This document shows, in pieces, positions 30,135 to 41,048 of a stretch of 64,000 nucleotides of DNA (the first letter of the stretch is position 1; the number at the start of each line of letters is the position of its first letter). The notes beneath the pieces were generated by a model. That model did not search any database and was not told the origin of the DNA. It saw only the letters and a list, made by a program, of their open reading frames with translations. Both the position numbers and the translations under genes were made by a program. The DNA is taken from the NCBI RefSeq assembly GCF_019457475.1, contig NZ_CP080413.1, positions 2,170,001 through 2,234,000 on the forward strand, written 5' to 3'. The DNA is from Shewanella acanthi. GTDB lineage: Bacteria; Pseudomonadota; Gammaproteobacteria; Enterobacterales; Shewanellaceae.

Positions 30135-30409
30135 ACGAGGTAATCCATAAAAAATTGAAACAGGTAGACTAACGATACCAGAATCCCGCTAAATGTGGAG
30201 CACCTTAGGCCCTTTTATCCCAAGAATTCTAGGCATTAGCCAAATTTTAACCGCAAAAATAATAAACCTTTCGACTTTGACAGCCTAGGTTCAGCTTTCC
30301 ATAAGATATTGTACATTTCATGGCATTCAAAACAGTGTCTCTGCCGCCATATAAAGCAGCATAAAAGCTTACAGAAAGGTTAAAGCCCAGATAGGTAAGA
30401 TGCAGAAAA
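30135..30409. other. ftsK upstream region
   Basis: Gene-free stretch between the ftsK start and the lrp terminator. No ORF or RNA gene is recognised. Promoter elements for ftsK are presumably here. Confidence 0.5.
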
Positions 30410-30440
30410 TAAATAAGGGGCCTAGTCGGCCCCTTATTTA
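30410..30440 (-). terminator. Terminator after lrp
   Basis: Perfect 13-bp stem TAAATAAGGGGCC/GGCCCCTTATTTA with a 5-nt loop. Confidence 0.88.
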
Positions 30441-30455
30441 CAACTGGTAAGGGTA

Positions 30456-30962
30456 TTAGTTATCAGAGAGCAGATGATTAATCGCAACACGACTGGTGTG
30501 TTTGACTTCTTCCATCACTACGTAAGTACGAGTGTCAGAAACTGAAGGCAATTTCAGTAATGTTTCACCGAGCAATCGGCGGTAAGCCGACATGTCAGAA
30601 ACGCGAGTTTTTAATAGGTAATCAAAGTCACCAGACACCAGATGGCATTCTTGAATATCATCCAGCAGTTGAACTGCACGATTGAATTTATCAAAAACTT
30701 CTGGGGTATCACGGCTTAATGTGATTTCTACGAAAACCAGTAGGGATGCACCTAAAAAATGCGGGTTAACCAAAGCCGTATAGCCGTTGATATAACCTTG
30801 CTTTTCGAGACGTTTCACTCTTTCTAAACACGGAGTTGGACTTAAGCCAACTCTTTTAGATAGTTCTACATTTGAAATGCGGCCATCAATTTGTAATTCA
30901 TTAAGAATGTTGCGATCGATGCGATCCAAGTCTTTTACAGGACTCTTTTTATTATATGCCAT
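30456..30962 (-). CDS. lrp: Leucine-responsive regulator Lrp
   Basis: 168-residue Lrp/AsnC regulator. N-terminal helix-turn-helix with LDRIDRNILNELQIDGRISNV (split: LDRIDRNIL, then DGRISNVELSKRVGLS) and PTPCLERVKRLE, C-terminal RAM domain with GDFDYLLKTRV. Nearly full identity in style to E. coli Lrp (164 residues). Divergent from ald, which it very likely regulates through the 180-bp shared spacer. Confidence 0.95.
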   Translation of the reverse strand: MAYNKKSPVKDLDRIDRNILNELQIDGRISNVELSKRVGLSPTPCLERVKRLEKQGYINGYTALVNPHFLGASLLVFVEITLSRDTPEVFDKFNRAVQLLDDIQECHLVSGDFDYLLKTRVSDMSAYRRLLGETLLKLPSVSDTRTYVVMEEVKHTSRVAINHLLSDN

Positions 30963-31141
30963 TTTTTTAACCTTGCTTTATCGCTAAAACAATATTTTAT
31001 TCTACGTAAGTCGAAAGTACAGCAGCATAAACTGCGTGACCAATACTATACTAGAAACCCCTGAATTAATCACGTTCAGGTCACGATAAAATAACAAATA
31101 TACCCATTAATAGTGGGTTTTTCAGGCAATTGAGGCTCAAA

Positions 31142-32257
31142 ATGATAATTGGTGTACCAAAGGAAATTAAAAACCACGAGTATCGCGTTGGTATGGTTCC
31201 TTCAAGCGTGCGTGAATTGACAATTAAAGGTCATGAAGTATTCGTTGAAACAAATGCGGGTACGGGTATTGGGTTTTCAGATCAAGATTATATTGATGCT
31301 GGCGCTGAAATTTTAGCAACTGCCGCTGAAGTTTTTGCGAAAGCCGAAATGATTGTAAAGGTAAAAGAGCCTCAAGCAGTAGAACGCGCTATGTTGCGTC
31401 ACGACCAGATTTTATTCACTTATCTGCATTTAGCGCCGGATTTACCGCAAACTGAAGATTTAATTAAAAGTGGTGCAGTCTGTATTGCATACGAAACAGT
31501 GACCGATGACCGTGGCGGTTTACCGTTATTAGCACCTATGTCTGAAGTGGCTGGCCGTATGTCAATTCAAGCCGGTGCAATGGCACTTGAAAAATCTTCA
31601 GGTGGTCGTGGCATGCTGTTAGGCGGTGTTCCAGGTGTAGAACCTGCTAAAGTCGTTATTATCGGTGGTGGTATGGTCGGTACCAACGCAGCGCAAATGG
31701 CTGTAGGTATGGGCGCTGACGTGGTTGTTCTAGATCGTAGCATCGATGCCCTGCGTCGTTTAAACGTACAATTTGGCTCAGCAGTTAAAGCTATCTACTC
31801 GACTGCAGACGCGATTGAGCGTCATGTCGTTGAGGCTGATTTAGTGATCGGTGGCGTGTTAATTCCTGGTGCTGCGGCACCTAAACTGGTTACTCGCGAT
31901 ATGATTTCTCGCATGAAACCAGGCAGCGCGATCGTTGACGTGGCAATTGACCAAGGTGGCTGTGTTGAAACATCGCACGCGACAACTCACCAAGATCCAA
32001 CCTACATCGTTGATGACGTAGTACATTACTGTGTTGCAAACATGCCTGGTGCTGTTGCGCGTACTTCAACATTTGCACTGAATAACGCCACCCTGCCATA
32101 CATCCTGAAACTAGCCAACTTAGGTTACAAACAAGCCCTGCTACAGGACAAACACTTACTGAACGGTTTGAACGTGATCCACGGCAAACTGGTTTGTAAA
32201 GAAGTTGCCCACGCTTTAAATCTTGAATACACAGAAGCCACTGCTTTATTAGCCTAA
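31142..32257 (+). CDS. ald: Alanine dehydrogenase
   Basis: 371-residue NAD-dependent enzyme interconverting L-alanine and pyruvate plus ammonia. It begins [11 protein letters not shown], has VKVKEP with the substrate Lys, HLAPDL with the catalytic His, and the Rossmann motif [14 protein letters not shown] near residue 170. GAGG lies 7 nt before the ATG at 31142. A TTG at 31130 is in frame but not conserved. Divergent from lrp. Confidence 0.96.
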   Translation: MIIGVPKEIKNHEYRVGMVPSSVRELTIKGHEVFVETNAGTGIGFSDQDYIDAGAEILATAAEVFAKAEMIVKVKEPQAVERAMLRHDQILFTYLHLAPDLPQTEDLIKSGAVCIAYETVTDDRGGLPLLAPMSEVAGRMSIQAGAMALEKSSGGRGMLLGGVPGVEPAKVVIIGGGMVGTNAAQMAVGMGADVVVLDRSIDALRRLNVQFGSAVKAIYSTADAIERHVVEADLVIGGVLIPGAAAPKLVTRDMISRMKPGSAIVDVAIDQGGCVETSHATTHQDPTYIVDDVVHYCVANMPGAVARTSTFALNNATLPYILKLANLGYKQALLQDKHLLNGLNVIHGKLVCKEVAHALNLEYTEATALLA

Positions 32258-32299
32258 TTCAAGTAAATACATGCATTAGCTAGTAATGGTTAAGCATTC

Positions 32300-32330
32300 A
32301 TCGGCCCCTATCAATGGGGCCGATTTTTTA
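32300..32330 (+). terminator. Terminator of ald
   Basis: Perfect 9-bp stem ATCGGCCCC/GGGGCCGAT followed by T6. Confidence 0.9.
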
Positions 32331-32415
32331 TTCCGCTTTTATAAAATTCACTGAACTTTCCCCTCTCCATCTGCAGAATAATCTTGGCTGTCATCCTGCC
32401 GTTCCACTCGATTAG

Positions 32416-33459
<1,044 letters not shown>

Positions 33460-33510
33460 CGATATCTAGTTATTTTCTCGGTCATTCGCGCTTAACGAGA
33501 ACTCCAATCA

Positions 33511-33551
33511 AATAGCAGGCAAGGTTAACACTCTATCCTGCTATTTTTTTA
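33511..33551 (+). terminator. Terminator of trxB
   Basis: Stem AATAGCAGG/CCTGCTATT with a 17-nt loop, then T7. Confidence 0.8.
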
Positions 33552-33723
33552 TCTGCACATATCTAACTTTATTTAGCTAGCAAAACCCTAATCACGCTTC
33601 AAACTGAATAAGTTAAGTCAAAGTTGTAGTCGTTATGACTCAAGCTGCACATAAAGTTAAATCTCTTATTTAACTGTGTATTCAGCCTAGCTAAAACATA
33701 CGATATCCCCAAAAACAGCTACA

Positions 33724-33749
33724 AAAAAAGGGACCAGATGGTCCCTTCT
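33724..33749 (-). terminator. Terminator of thrS-infC-rpmI-rplT
   Basis: Minus-strand stem AAGGGACC/GGTCCCTT followed by T7, 22 bp after rplT. Confidence 0.88.
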
Positions 33750-33770
33750 TAAGTGCCACAAACTAATTTC

Positions 33771-34127
33771 TTAGTTTAAAGCCGCTTTTGCTTTTTCAAC
33801 TAAAGTTGCGAATACAACTTTGTCGAACACAGCGATGTCAGCCAAAATCTTACGATCGATTTCGATAGACGCCTTTTTCAGACCGTTGATGAAACGGCTG
33901 TAAGACAGACCATTTTGACGAGCTGCAGCATTAATACGTGCAATCCACAGTTGACGGAATTGACGTTTTTTCTGACGACGGTCACGGTAAGCATATTGAC
34001 CAGCTTTAGTTACTGCTTGAACAGCAACGCGGTAAGTACGGCTACGAGCGCCATAATAACCTTTAGCTAATTTTAAAACTTTCTTGTGACGAGCACGTGC
34101 GGTTACACCACGCTTAACTCTTGGCAT
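33771..34127 (-). CDS. rplT: 50S ribosomal protein L20
   Basis: 118-residue basic protein needed early in 50S assembly and, in enterics, a translational repressor of the rpmI-rplT mRNA. It opens [18 protein letters not shown] and contains GARSRTYR and [13 protein letters not shown]. Last gene of the IF3 operon, 16 nt after rpmI. Confidence 0.98.
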   Translation of the reverse strand: MPRVKRGVTARARHKKVLKLAKGYYGARSRTYRVAVQAVTKAGQYAYRDRRQKKRQFRQLWIARINAAARQNGLSYSRFINGLKKASIEIDRKILADIAVFDKVVFATLVEKAKAALN

Positions 34128-34143
34128 TTTCTAATCTCCTAAA

Positions 34144-34338
34144 TTAAGCGTATGGTAATTGACGCGCGATTGCTGGAACGTCAACTTTAGCAACTAAACA
34201 CTTGTTACGTAAGTGACGCTTACGCTTAGTGCTCTTTTTGGTCAGAATGTGACGTAAATGGGCTTGCTTACGTTTGAAACCATTGGCGGTTTTCTTAAAA
34301 CGTTTCGCTACACCTCTGTCGGTTTTCATTTTAGGCAT
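34144..34338 (-). CDS. rpmI: 50S ribosomal protein L35
   Basis: 64-residue, strongly basic protein with the L35 pattern [17 protein letters not shown] and [15 protein letters not shown]. It follows infC by 86 nt, a spacer that in enterics forms part of the L20 control site. I did not verify a matching fold here. Confidence 0.98.
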
Positions 34339-34424
34339 TACTAAAACTCCGCATTGGGATGTTAAATAAAAAGCAAGGCGAGCGAATGCCTAATAGCCTT
34401 CGCTACTTTTATAGGTTGCCCTAC

Positions 34425-34967
34425 TTATTTCTTTTTAGGCGCTAGCACCATAATGGCTTGTCGGCCTTCCATTTTCGGGAAGGATTCAACAATTGCGTAC
34501 TCATCCAAATCTGTTTTGATACGGTTCAGAAGATCCATACCTAAGTTTTGGTGAGCCATTTCGCGACCTCGGAAACGCAGCGTGATTTTCGCTTTGTCCC
34601 CGTCTTCCAGAAAACGTATCAGGTTGCGTAGTTTTACCTGATAGTCGTTTTCGTCAGTTCCAGGACGGAATTTAATTTCCTTAACCTGAACCTGTTTTTG
34701 CTTCTTCTTTTGTTCCTTTTGAGCCTTAGCTTTATCAAATAGGAACTTACCGTAGTCCATAATGCGACATACAGGAGGTTCAGCGTTTGGGCTAATTTCT
34801 ACAAGGTCAACACCCGCTTCATCTGCCAAATTCTGAGCGTCTCTGATGCTTACCACACCAATAGCTTCACCATCAATGCCAGTTAAGCGTACTTCCGGTA
34901 CACCTGTAATTTCTTCATTGATTCTATTAGGGGCCAGCTGACGCCCTGCTGTTTTCTTGATCTTTAT
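34425..34967 (-). CDS. infC: Translation initiation factor IF-3, non-AUG start
   Basis: 180 residues, the E. coli length, if translation starts at the ATA at 34967, where GGAGG lies 8 nt upstream. From there the frame reads [16 protein letters not shown], matching the conserved IF3 N-terminus. Starting at the first AUG/GTG-like codon near 34856 would remove 37 residues including NRINEEI. IF3 rejects non-canonical starts, so an AUU-class start gives negative autoregulation, and ATA instead of the usual ATT is notable. The downstream [17 protein letters not shown] and C-domain FRGREMAHQ are diagnostic. The start is 4 nt after the thrS stop, which contains its ribosome-binding site. Confidence 0.93.
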   Translation of the reverse strand: MKIKKTAGRQLAPNRINEEITGVPEVRLTGIDGEAIGVVSIRDAQNLADEAGVDLVEISPNAEPPVCRIMDYGKFLFDKAKAQKEQKKKQKQVQVKEIKFRPGTDENDYQVKLRNLIRFLEDGDKAKITLRFRGREMAHQNLGMDLLNRIKTDLDEYAIVESFPKMEGRQAIMVLAPKKK

Positions 34968-34970
34968 GAC

Positions 34971-36899
34971 CTATTCCTCCAACAATTTGAGACTACGGAG
35001 CGAAATTTGTTGATGGATCTTAGCGGCGAAATCTTCGATTCGCATCTTACCTAAGTCAACGCCATCACGTGTACGCACCGCAACTTCCTTATTTTCCATT
35101 TCCTGATCGCCAACGACCAATAAATAAGGAACACGCCTTAAGGTGTGCTCGCGTATTTTAAAGCCTATTTTCTCATTCCTCAAGTCATAAGAGGCACGAA
35201 TGCCCTGTTCTTTGAAGAATTTGACGACTTCTTCAACATAATCAGCCTGTTTGTCGGTGATATTCATCACCACAACTTGCATTGGCGCTAACCATGTTGG
35301 GAAACGACCCGCGTATTCCTCAATTAGAATACCGATAAAACGCTCTAACGAGCCTAAAATCGCACGGTGGATCATCACCGGCGTTTGACGGCTGTTATCT
35401 TCGGCGACATAAGTTGCACCTAAACGGCTCGGCAGCGCGTAGTCTAACTGCACAGTACCACATTGCCATGCACGGTCTAAACAATCGTGCAGGGTGAATT
35501 CAATTTTAGGACCGTAGAACGCACCTTCACCCGGTAAAATGGTGAATTCGATGTTGTTGGCACGCAGTGCTTCTTTTAACGCTTCTTCTGCTCTGTCCCA
35601 CATCGCATCGTCACCGATACGTTTTTCTGGGCGAGTAGATAGTTTTACGACAATGTTCTCGAAACCGAAGGTTGAGTATGTGTCGTAAACCATACGAATA
35701 CACGCGCTCACTTCCGATTGTACTTGATCATCGGTACAGAAAATGTGTGCGTCGTCTTGAGTAAAGCCACGTACGCGCATTAAACCGTGCAGTGAACCCG
35801 ATGGCTCGTTACGGTGACAGCAACCAAATTCCGCCATACGCAGTGGCAGATCGCGGTAAGATTTCAAACCTTGGTTGAATATCTGCACGTGACCTGGGCA
35901 GTTCATTGGCTTAACCGCGTATTCACGGTTTTCGCTGTTGGTAGTGAACATCGCCTCTGAGTATTTGTCCCAGTGACCCGAACGTTCCCACAGCACGCGG
36001 TCCATCATTAATGGACCTTTCACTTCCTGGTAAGTGTATTGGTTTAACTTGCGGCGGATGAAACGTTCTAATTCTAAGTAAACGCTCCAACCATCGTTGT
36101 GCCAGAACACCATGCCTGGCGCTTCTTCCTGCATATGGTACAGGTCAAGTTGCTTACCAATCTTACGGTGGTCACGTTTAGCGGCTTCTTCAAGACGCGC
36201 TAAATGCGTGCTCAGGGCTTTTTTATCCGCCCAAGCGGTACCGTAGATGCGTTGCAGCATCTTGTTTTCTGAGTTGCCACGCCAGTAAGCGCCGGCAATG
36301 CTCATTAATTTGAAATGGTGGCAGAAACGCATGTTAGGCACGTGCGGGCCACGGCACATGTCGGTGTATTCTTCATGGTGATACAGCGCAGGGGTTGAGT
36401 CCTTGCTGATGTTCTCATCCAGAATCGCCATCTTGTATTCTTCACCGCGCGCGGCAAAGGTATCACGGGCTTCTTGCCAGCTCACAACGCGTTTCACTAC
36501 GTCGTAATTGGTTTTTGCCAATTCAAGCATACGTTTTTCGAGGGCTTCGATATCTTCTTGAGTCAGCTTGTGCTCAAGGTCGATGTCGTAATAGAAGCCG
36601 TTGTCGATAACAGGACCGATCGCCATCTTGGTTTGTGGCCATAATTGCTTGATTGCATGGCCTAATAAATGCGCGCAAGAGTGGCGAAGAATTTCAATAC
36701 CTTCTTCGTCTTTAGCGGTAATGATTGACAGCTGTGCATCTGCTTCGATGAGATCGCAGGCGTCTTTTAGTTCGCCATTCACGCGACCAGCGATACAGGC
36801 TTTAGCAAGACCTGGACCAATGTCCGCAGCTACATCGAGGGTCGATACAGGATTGGCAAACTCGCGTTTGCTACCATCGGGAAGTGTAATAACAGGCAT
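34971..36899 (-). CDS. thrS: Threonyl-tRNA synthetase
   Basis: 642 residues, same as E. coli. N-terminal TGS domain ([14 protein letters not shown]), editing domain with [10 protein letters not shown] and the later CRGPHVP, class II core with Zn ligands in [10 protein letters not shown], motif 2 [14 protein letters not shown], motif 3 near [11 protein letters not shown], then the anticodon-binding domain. AAGGA lies 7 nt before the ATG at 36899. The frame is open upstream with an unconserved tail. First gene of the thrS-infC-rpmI-rplT operon. Confidence 0.98.
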   Translation of the reverse strand: MPVITLPDGSKREFANPVSTLDVAADIGPGLAKACIAGRVNGELKDACDLIEADAQLSIITAKDEEGIEILRHSCAHLLGHAIKQLWPQTKMAIGPVIDNGFYYDIDLEHKLTQEDIEALEKRMLELAKTNYDVVKRVVSWQEARDTFAARGEEYKMAILDENISKDSTPALYHHEEYTDMCRGPHVPNMRFCHHFKLMSIAGAYWRGNSENKMLQRIYGTAWADKKALSTHLARLEEAAKRDHRKIGKQLDLYHMQEEAPGMVFWHNDGWSVYLELERFIRRKLNQYTYQEVKGPLMMDRVLWERSGHWDKYSEAMFTTNSENREYAVKPMNCPGHVQIFNQGLKSYRDLPLRMAEFGCCHRNEPSGSLHGLMRVRGFTQDDAHIFCTDDQVQSEVSACIRMVYDTYSTFGFENIVVKLSTRPEKRIGDDAMWDRAEEALKEALRANNIEFTILPGEGAFYGPKIEFTLHDCLDRAWQCGTVQLDYALPSRLGATYVAEDNSRQTPVMIHRAILGSLERFIGILIEEYAGRFPTWLAPMQVVVMNITDKQADYVEEVVKFFKEQGIRASYDLRNEKIGFKIREHTLRRVPYLLVVGDQEMENKEVAVRTRDGVDLGKMRIEDFAAKIHQQISLRSLKLLEE

Positions 36900-37206
36900 G
36901 AAATATCCTTGTCCAGTGGTGACCCACACGTAGGGCCACATGGTGATTAAGTAATTTTAAAATGCTCGCGAGGTTAAGACAGTACAGGAGTCTTAGCCGC
37001 CTTGCGTAGCAGGTCAGCCATTCTACGGGATAGGCTTTAACGGGTGCAAGTAAATTGGGCTGATAAGCGGATTTATGTCTGTAAACATCACATTAATTAC
37101 GAATACTAACTGAAACAGGAATAGACCTTACCTTTTTCTAGCAGTACGACTTGCGATAAATATCAGGTAACAGGGCATGCGGGTACTTTGACTAGGAGAA
37201 TAGTTA
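36900..37206. other. thrS leader region
   Basis: Untranslated region before thrS (minus strand). A small hairpin TAAGAC/GTCTTA lies at 36975-36995. E. coli thrS has an autoregulatory operator in its leader, but I cannot show an anticodon-like mimic here. Confidence 0.35.
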
Positions 37207-37374
37207 ATGGCTGCTCGCAATTTATTCCATCTAGTCTGGCGTGTTTTGATTCCGACTTTATCTAAGTCCGCAAATTTAATTCTTGTATACTCCTATAAAG
37301 GCCTAGTTATCCCGCTAAGCCTGAGCAACAAACAAGATTCTACCGTTCACGCGAGAGAAGGAGTTGCGCCATGA
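37207..37374 (+). CDS. Possible 55-residue small protein coupled to the zinc-ribbon gene
   Basis: ORF opening MAARNLFHLVWRVL with AGGAG eight nt upstream. A hydrophobic middle (about residues 5-40) is followed by a polar tail. Its TGA overlaps the ATG of the next gene (ATGA), the classic form of translational coupling. I do not recognise a family. It could be a real small protein or a leader that helps initiation of the downstream gene. Confidence 0.4.
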   Translation: MAARNLFHLVWRVLIPTLSKSANLILVYSYKGLVIPLSLSNKQDSTVHAREGVAP

Positions 37375-37571
37375 AAATCATGAACAAAGTGATTTCCTGC
37401 CCCCACTGCGGGCACCATCAACATATCAGTATCGATGCCAGCAGCGGTGACCAAGAATATTACGACGACTGCCGCGTCTGCTGTAATCCTATTCACCTAC
37501 GATTACATGTCGATGACGCTAGACGTACCATCGAACTCTATATCGATGCCGATGACGAGCAAGTCTATTAA
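37371..37571 (+). CDS. CPXCG-motif cysteine-rich zinc-ribbon protein
   Basis: 66-residue protein with two Cys pairs: CPHCG at residues 10-14 and CRVCC near 34-38, fitting one zinc ribbon, followed by an acidic tail rich in Asp. Belongs to a small family of unknown role in gammaproteobacteria. GGAG lies 7 nt before the ATG. It may be cotranslated with the 55-codon ORF it overlaps, and ends before the convergent ribE. Confidence 0.85.
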   Translation: MKIMNKVISCPHCGHHQHISIDASSGDQEYYDDCRVCCNPIHLRLHVDDARRTIELYIDADDEQVY

Positions 37572-37595
37572 GTGCTGGTGAGGTTCACTTACATT

Positions 37596-37613
37596 AGCCT
37601 TTTATCAAAGGCT
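37596..37613. terminator. Possible hairpin between convergent CPXCG gene and ribE
   Basis: Perfect 7-bp stem AGCCTTT/AAAGGCT with TATC loop. No strong T-run on either side, so terminator function is only suggested by position. Confidence 0.4.
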
Positions 37614-37628
37614 TGTGCCATGTGCCTA

Positions 37629-38249
37629 TTACACTTGGCCAGCGAAGCGTCTTGCTAATACACGCTCAACGGTCTCAACAATCACCTGAGTTTGACTATC
37701 GATTTCGATATTAAGCTCATCGCCCACTTGGCATTGACTCAGGTTGGTCAGTTTCAGCGTTTCAGGGATAAGGTGCAACATAAAGCTGTTGTCAGTTACT
37801 TCGCCAACAGTCAGGCTACATCCATTTACACCAACAAATCCCTTATAAAACACATAATTCATCCATTTAGGATCAAGGGTAAGTTGTATATCGTAATGCT
37901 GCTCTGTGTTACTGATGTTTACGATTTTGGCTTTGGTATGGATATGGCCCGACAAGATATGACCGCCAATCTCACTGCCAAAGGTTAACGAACGCTCGAT
38001 ATTCACCCGTTGTCCAACGACTAAATCCTTGAGATTTGTGAGCCTTAAGGTCTCTTCCACAACATCGAAAAATACCCTATCATCCACGACCTGAGTCACA
38101 GTTAGGCAGACTCCGTTATTTGCCACACTTGCGCCAATGGCAAGTCCCTCACGCAAATCAGGATTTAAAGATACCTCAAGGGTATTGAAGCCATCTTTCT
38201 TATGTATTGCTACCACTTCGCAGGTGGCTTGAACTATACCAGTAAACAT
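37629..38249 (-). CDS. ribE: Riboflavin synthase, alpha chain
   Basis: 206-residue enzyme dismutating two lumazines into riboflavin. Two tandem lumazine-binding domains: the first starts MFTGIVQ and has NNGVCLTV, the second starts near residue 97 (GHILSGHIHTKAKI) with NGCSLTVGEV. Divergent from the MATE pump. No FMN riboswitch seen in the 34-bp spacer. Confidence 0.96.
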   Translation of the reverse strand: MFTGIVQATCEVVAIHKKDGFNTLEVSLNPDLREGLAIGASVANNGVCLTVTQVVDDRVFFDVVEETLRLTNLKDLVVGQRVNIERSLTFGSEIGGHILSGHIHTKAKIVNISNTEQHYDIQLTLDPKWMNYVFYKGFVGVNGCSLTVGEVTDNSFMLHLIPETLKLTNLSQCQVGDELNIEIDSQTQVIVETVERVLARRFAGQV

Positions 38250-38283
38250 TATTTGCTCGCTCTATCGTTACAAGGCTGTTTTT

Positions 38284-39660
38284 ATGAATCAAGTAGGCTT
38301 TCAGGCCAAACGCTTAATGCAACTCGCACTGCCGGTGTTTATCGCCCAACTCACCCAAACCATGATGGGCTTTATCGACACTGTGATGGCAGGTCGCGTG
38401 AGTGCGGTCGATATGGCTGCCGTGGCTGTAGGCACTAGCCTATGGTGGCCACCGTTTTTGTTTGTTCAAGGACTACTAATGGCCTTTACACCACTCTTTT
38501 CCCACCATAATGGCGCTAACAATCAAAAGGCAATTCAACCACTCGCCTTTCAAGCAGCCTATTTAGCTTTAATTGGGTCGGCTGGCATGATTGCCTTTTT
38601 AAGTTCAGCATCGCTGATACTTAACCAAATGGATCTCGAGCCCCAATTGTACAACCTAACCTTAGGTTATATCGACGGTCTTATGTGGGGCGCGCCTGCA
38701 TTTGTGCTATATCAAGTCCTACGCGGTTGTAGTGAAGGCATTTCATATACTATGCCGACGATGATCATCGGCTTTGTTGGTTTAGCGGTTAACATTCCCG
38801 CTAACTATATCTTCATCTACGGTCATTTTGGCGTGCCTGCCCTGGGCGGCGCTGGTTGCGGTGTTGCTACAGCATTAGTGTTTTGGGCCATGTTTATCGC
38901 CATGGCGATTTATATGCAGTTCCACAAAAGGTTTGCCGAACTTGCCCCCTTTAAAGCATTCCATTTACCCGATCTTAAGACCATGTTGAAAATGGCTAAG
39001 CTTGGCCTTCCTATTGCAATGGCGCTGTTTTTTGAGATCAGCCTATTTGCGATTATCGCCCTGATGCTATCACCATTAGGGGCCACTGTGGTCGCAAGCC
39101 ACCAAATTGCCCTTAACTTTTCATCGATTGTATTTATGTTGCCACTGTCGATTGGTATTGCCGTCTCGATTCGCATTGGCTATTACCTTGGTCGAGAACG
39201 CGCCGACACTGCGGCTATTGTCACTAAGGTGGGCTTAATCCTTGGGCTTTCGATAGCATTTTGCACCGCCATTATTACAGTGCTGTTTAGATACCAAATT
39301 GCAGAGGTATATAACGCCAACCCCGAAGTTGTCACCCTTGCAGGTAGCCTGATGTTGATTGCAGCGATTTACCAATTGTCAGATTCTGTGCAAGTGGTCG
39401 CCGCAGGTGCACTTAGGGGATATAAAGATACCCGTAGTGCCTTTTATATCACGTTGTTTTCTTACTGGGCGGTGGGCATGACGCTCGGTTATACCTTGGC
39501 TTATACGGATATCATAGTCCCAGCAATGGGCGCACACGGATTCTGGACGGGTCTGGTCGCGGGTCTAACCTGCGCGGCACTGCTGTTTTTTATTCGCCTG
39601 CGTTACATCCAGAAACACCCTATTCAGTCCCATGATATGACAGGCCAAATCCATCACTAA
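38284..39660 (+). CDS. norM: MATE-family multidrug efflux protein, NorM/MdtK type
   Basis: 458-residue, 12-helix pump that exports cationic drugs using Na+ or H+. N-terminal FIAQLTQTMMGFIDTVMAG with the conserved Asp, a central internal repeat, and GALRGYKDTR near residue 380. Length matches NorM. Monocistronic, ended by a strong terminator. Confidence 0.92.
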   Translation: MNQVGFQAKRLMQLALPVFIAQLTQTMMGFIDTVMAGRVSAVDMAAVAVGTSLWWPPFLFVQGLLMAFTPLFSHHNGANNQKAIQPLAFQAAYLALIGSAGMIAFLSSASLILNQMDLEPQLYNLTLGYIDGLMWGAPAFVLYQVLRGCSEGISYTMPTMIIGFVGLAVNIPANYIFIYGHFGVPALGGAGCGVATALVFWAMFIAMAIYMQFHKRFAELAPFKAFHLPDLKTMLKMAKLGLPIAMALFFEISLFAIIALMLSPLGATVVASHQIALNFSSIVFMLPLSIGIAVSIRIGYYLGRERADTAAIVTKVGLILGLSIAFCTAIITVLFRYQIAEVYNANPEVVTLAGSLMLIAAIYQLSDSVQVVAAGALRGYKDTRSAFYITLFSYWAVGMTLGYTLAYTDIIVPAMGAHGFWTGLVAGLTCAALLFFIRLRYIQKHPIQSHDMTGQIHH

Positions 39661-39674
39661 TTTGAACTCAAATG

Positions 39675-39712
39675 CCAAGGCGAGCAGTAACACGCTCGCC
39701 TTGGGGTGTTTT
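39675..39712 (+). terminator. Terminator of the MATE gene
   Basis: Perfect 11-bp stem CCAAGGCGAGC/GCTCGCCTTGG, then GGTGTTTTT. Confidence 0.9.
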
Positions 39713-39911
39713 TATACAACAAAACAGCGTAACGAATTACCATAAAATCAATTTTTATCAGCAACTTTGCTGAAACACTCGGCAAGTTGCACAGCAAATC
39801 ACCATTTGACGTTAATTTTGCAATTTTTACTTGCTTGGCCATGACTATCCCCCTAATATAGCGCTCGTTCTAAGACGTACTGCTCTCAATAAGTACCAAG
39901 AACAAAACGAT

Positions 39912-39988
39912 GCACCCGTAGCTCAGTTGGTTAGAGCACTACCTTGACATGGTAGGGGTCGGTGGTTCGAGTCCACTCGGGTGTACCA
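39912..39988 (+). tRNA. tRNA-Val, anticodon GAC (copy 1)
   Basis: 77 nt with encoded CCA, anticodon in CTTGACATG. Its first acceptor pair is G-U (GCACCCG against CGGGTGT), unlike copy 2. Confidence 0.96.
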
Positions 39989-40037
39989 CTCTTTTCACAG
40001 AGTCTAAACAGTGATTACCTATCAAAAAGCAAACGTT

Positions 40038-40114
40038 ACACCCGTAGCTCAGTTGGTTAGAGCACTACCTTGACATGGTAGGGGTCGGTGGTTCGAGTCC
40101 ACTCGGGTGTACCA
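40038..40114 (+). tRNA. tRNA-Val, anticodon GAC (copy 2)
   Basis: 77 nt, identical to copy 1 except position 1 is A, giving an A-U first pair. Separated from copy 1 by 49 bp, and probably cotranscribed. Confidence 0.97.
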
Positions 40115-40384
40115 AAATTCCTCTTATCCTTATCTTAACGTTAAAAAGTTAATTTTTAATAAATCATCATCTTATTTTTTCCTCATACCAAGGTTTCAAA
40201 AAACATTCATTGACTAGCTTATTCCCCTTACTAACCTCTAGAATGACGTTAAATTTACTGATTTTTTAAATTAGTTAACCCTTTTTGGCTTTTAGACCGT
40301 TTATAGTGATTATCTTTGGATCTGTTTCCGATGATACCCCGTAGCTTCAACACTAAGATGGGGTGATTCTTAAAGGAGAATATA
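40115..40384. other. AT-rich spacer between tRNA-Val and ecotin
   Basis: 270 bp with no ORF. It should hold the tRNA terminator and the ecotin promoter, but I see no clear hairpin with a T-run. Confidence 0.4.
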
Positions 40385-40936
40385 ATGAGATTAAGTCATG
40401 TTATTTGCACCGCTGTCCTGCCGTTAGCCTTAACACTGGTCTCGCCCAGCGCACTGTCGGTCAGTCCACCTCACCCAACGGGATTAAACGCACCTATGGT
40501 TAGCATCAGCAGTTTTACCCCCAAAAATTATGTGCAGCAGGAAGCGACTAAGATGTTCCCTGCGCCAGAAACGGGCATGGTGCAACATATTCTGACCCTG
40601 CCGAAACTCGAAAATGAAGATAACTATATGCTCGAAATACAGATAGGCCAGACCAAGATGGTCGACTGCAATCTGCATTTTCTAAAAGGTGAGTTAACTG
40701 AAGAAACGGTTAAGGGCTGGGGCTACAGTTATTACCAATTATTGGCGGTAAGCGAGGGCCCTAGCACCATGAAGGCCTGTATCGACAACAAACAGCAAGA
40801 AGCCTTTGTAAGTATTCCAGCTGAAATGAAAATCAAGTACGACAGTCGCTTACCTAAAGTTTTTTATCTGCCTGAAGGGACTGAACTGCGTTTTAGAACC
40901 TGGAAAGTTGACTCAACTTTCTTTTACGCTAAGTAA
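40385..40936 (+). CDS. eco: Ecotin, periplasmic serine protease inhibitor
   Basis: 183 residues with a signal peptide (hydrophobic to about residue 25, cut near SALS). Ecotin signatures: [18 protein letters not shown] and [10 protein letters not shown]. The reactive loop reads STMKAC, so P1 is Met as in E. coli (STMMAC), but P1' is Lys. The two Cys (in VDCN and KACI) form the loop disulfide. The protein has about 20 more N-terminal mature residues than E. coli ecotin and a shorter C-terminal dimer arm. GGAG lies 10 nt before the ATG. It inhibits trypsin-like, chymotrypsin-like and elastase-type proteases in the family at large. Confidence 0.93.
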   Translation: MRLSHVICTAVLPLALTLVSPSALSVSPPHPTGLNAPMVSISSFTPKNYVQQEATKMFPAPETGMVQHILTLPKLENEDNYMLEIQIGQTKMVDCNLHFLKGELTEETVKGWGYSYYQLLAVSEGPSTMKACIDNKQQEAFVSIPAEMKIKYDSRLPKVFYLPEGTELRFRTWKVDSTFFYAK

Positions 40937-40996
40937 TCGCATTATGTTTTAGGTGCAGGTTTTAGTGCTAGCTCTTAGTTCTAGCGCTAGGTATTA

Positions 40997-41036
40997 GGTT
41001 TTAGGCCCTGGGGATTATGTCCTAGAGTCTAAAACC
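40997..41036. terminator. Weak stem between convergent eco and recQ-like genes
   Basis: Arms GGTTTTAG and CTAAAACC 24 nt apart in a CTAG/TTAG-rich stretch (40950-41036). Possible shared terminator, no T-run. Confidence 0.35.
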
Positions 41037-41048
41037 AAAGTTGTCCCC

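Noticed and set aside
38250..38283. FMN riboswitch for ribE
   Set aside because: The spacer is only 34 bp, far too short for an RFN element.
40950..41036. CTAG/TTAG-rich stretch as a functional repeat array
   Set aside because: Short, imperfect and without a constant period; only a weak stem between convergent genes remains as a possible terminator.
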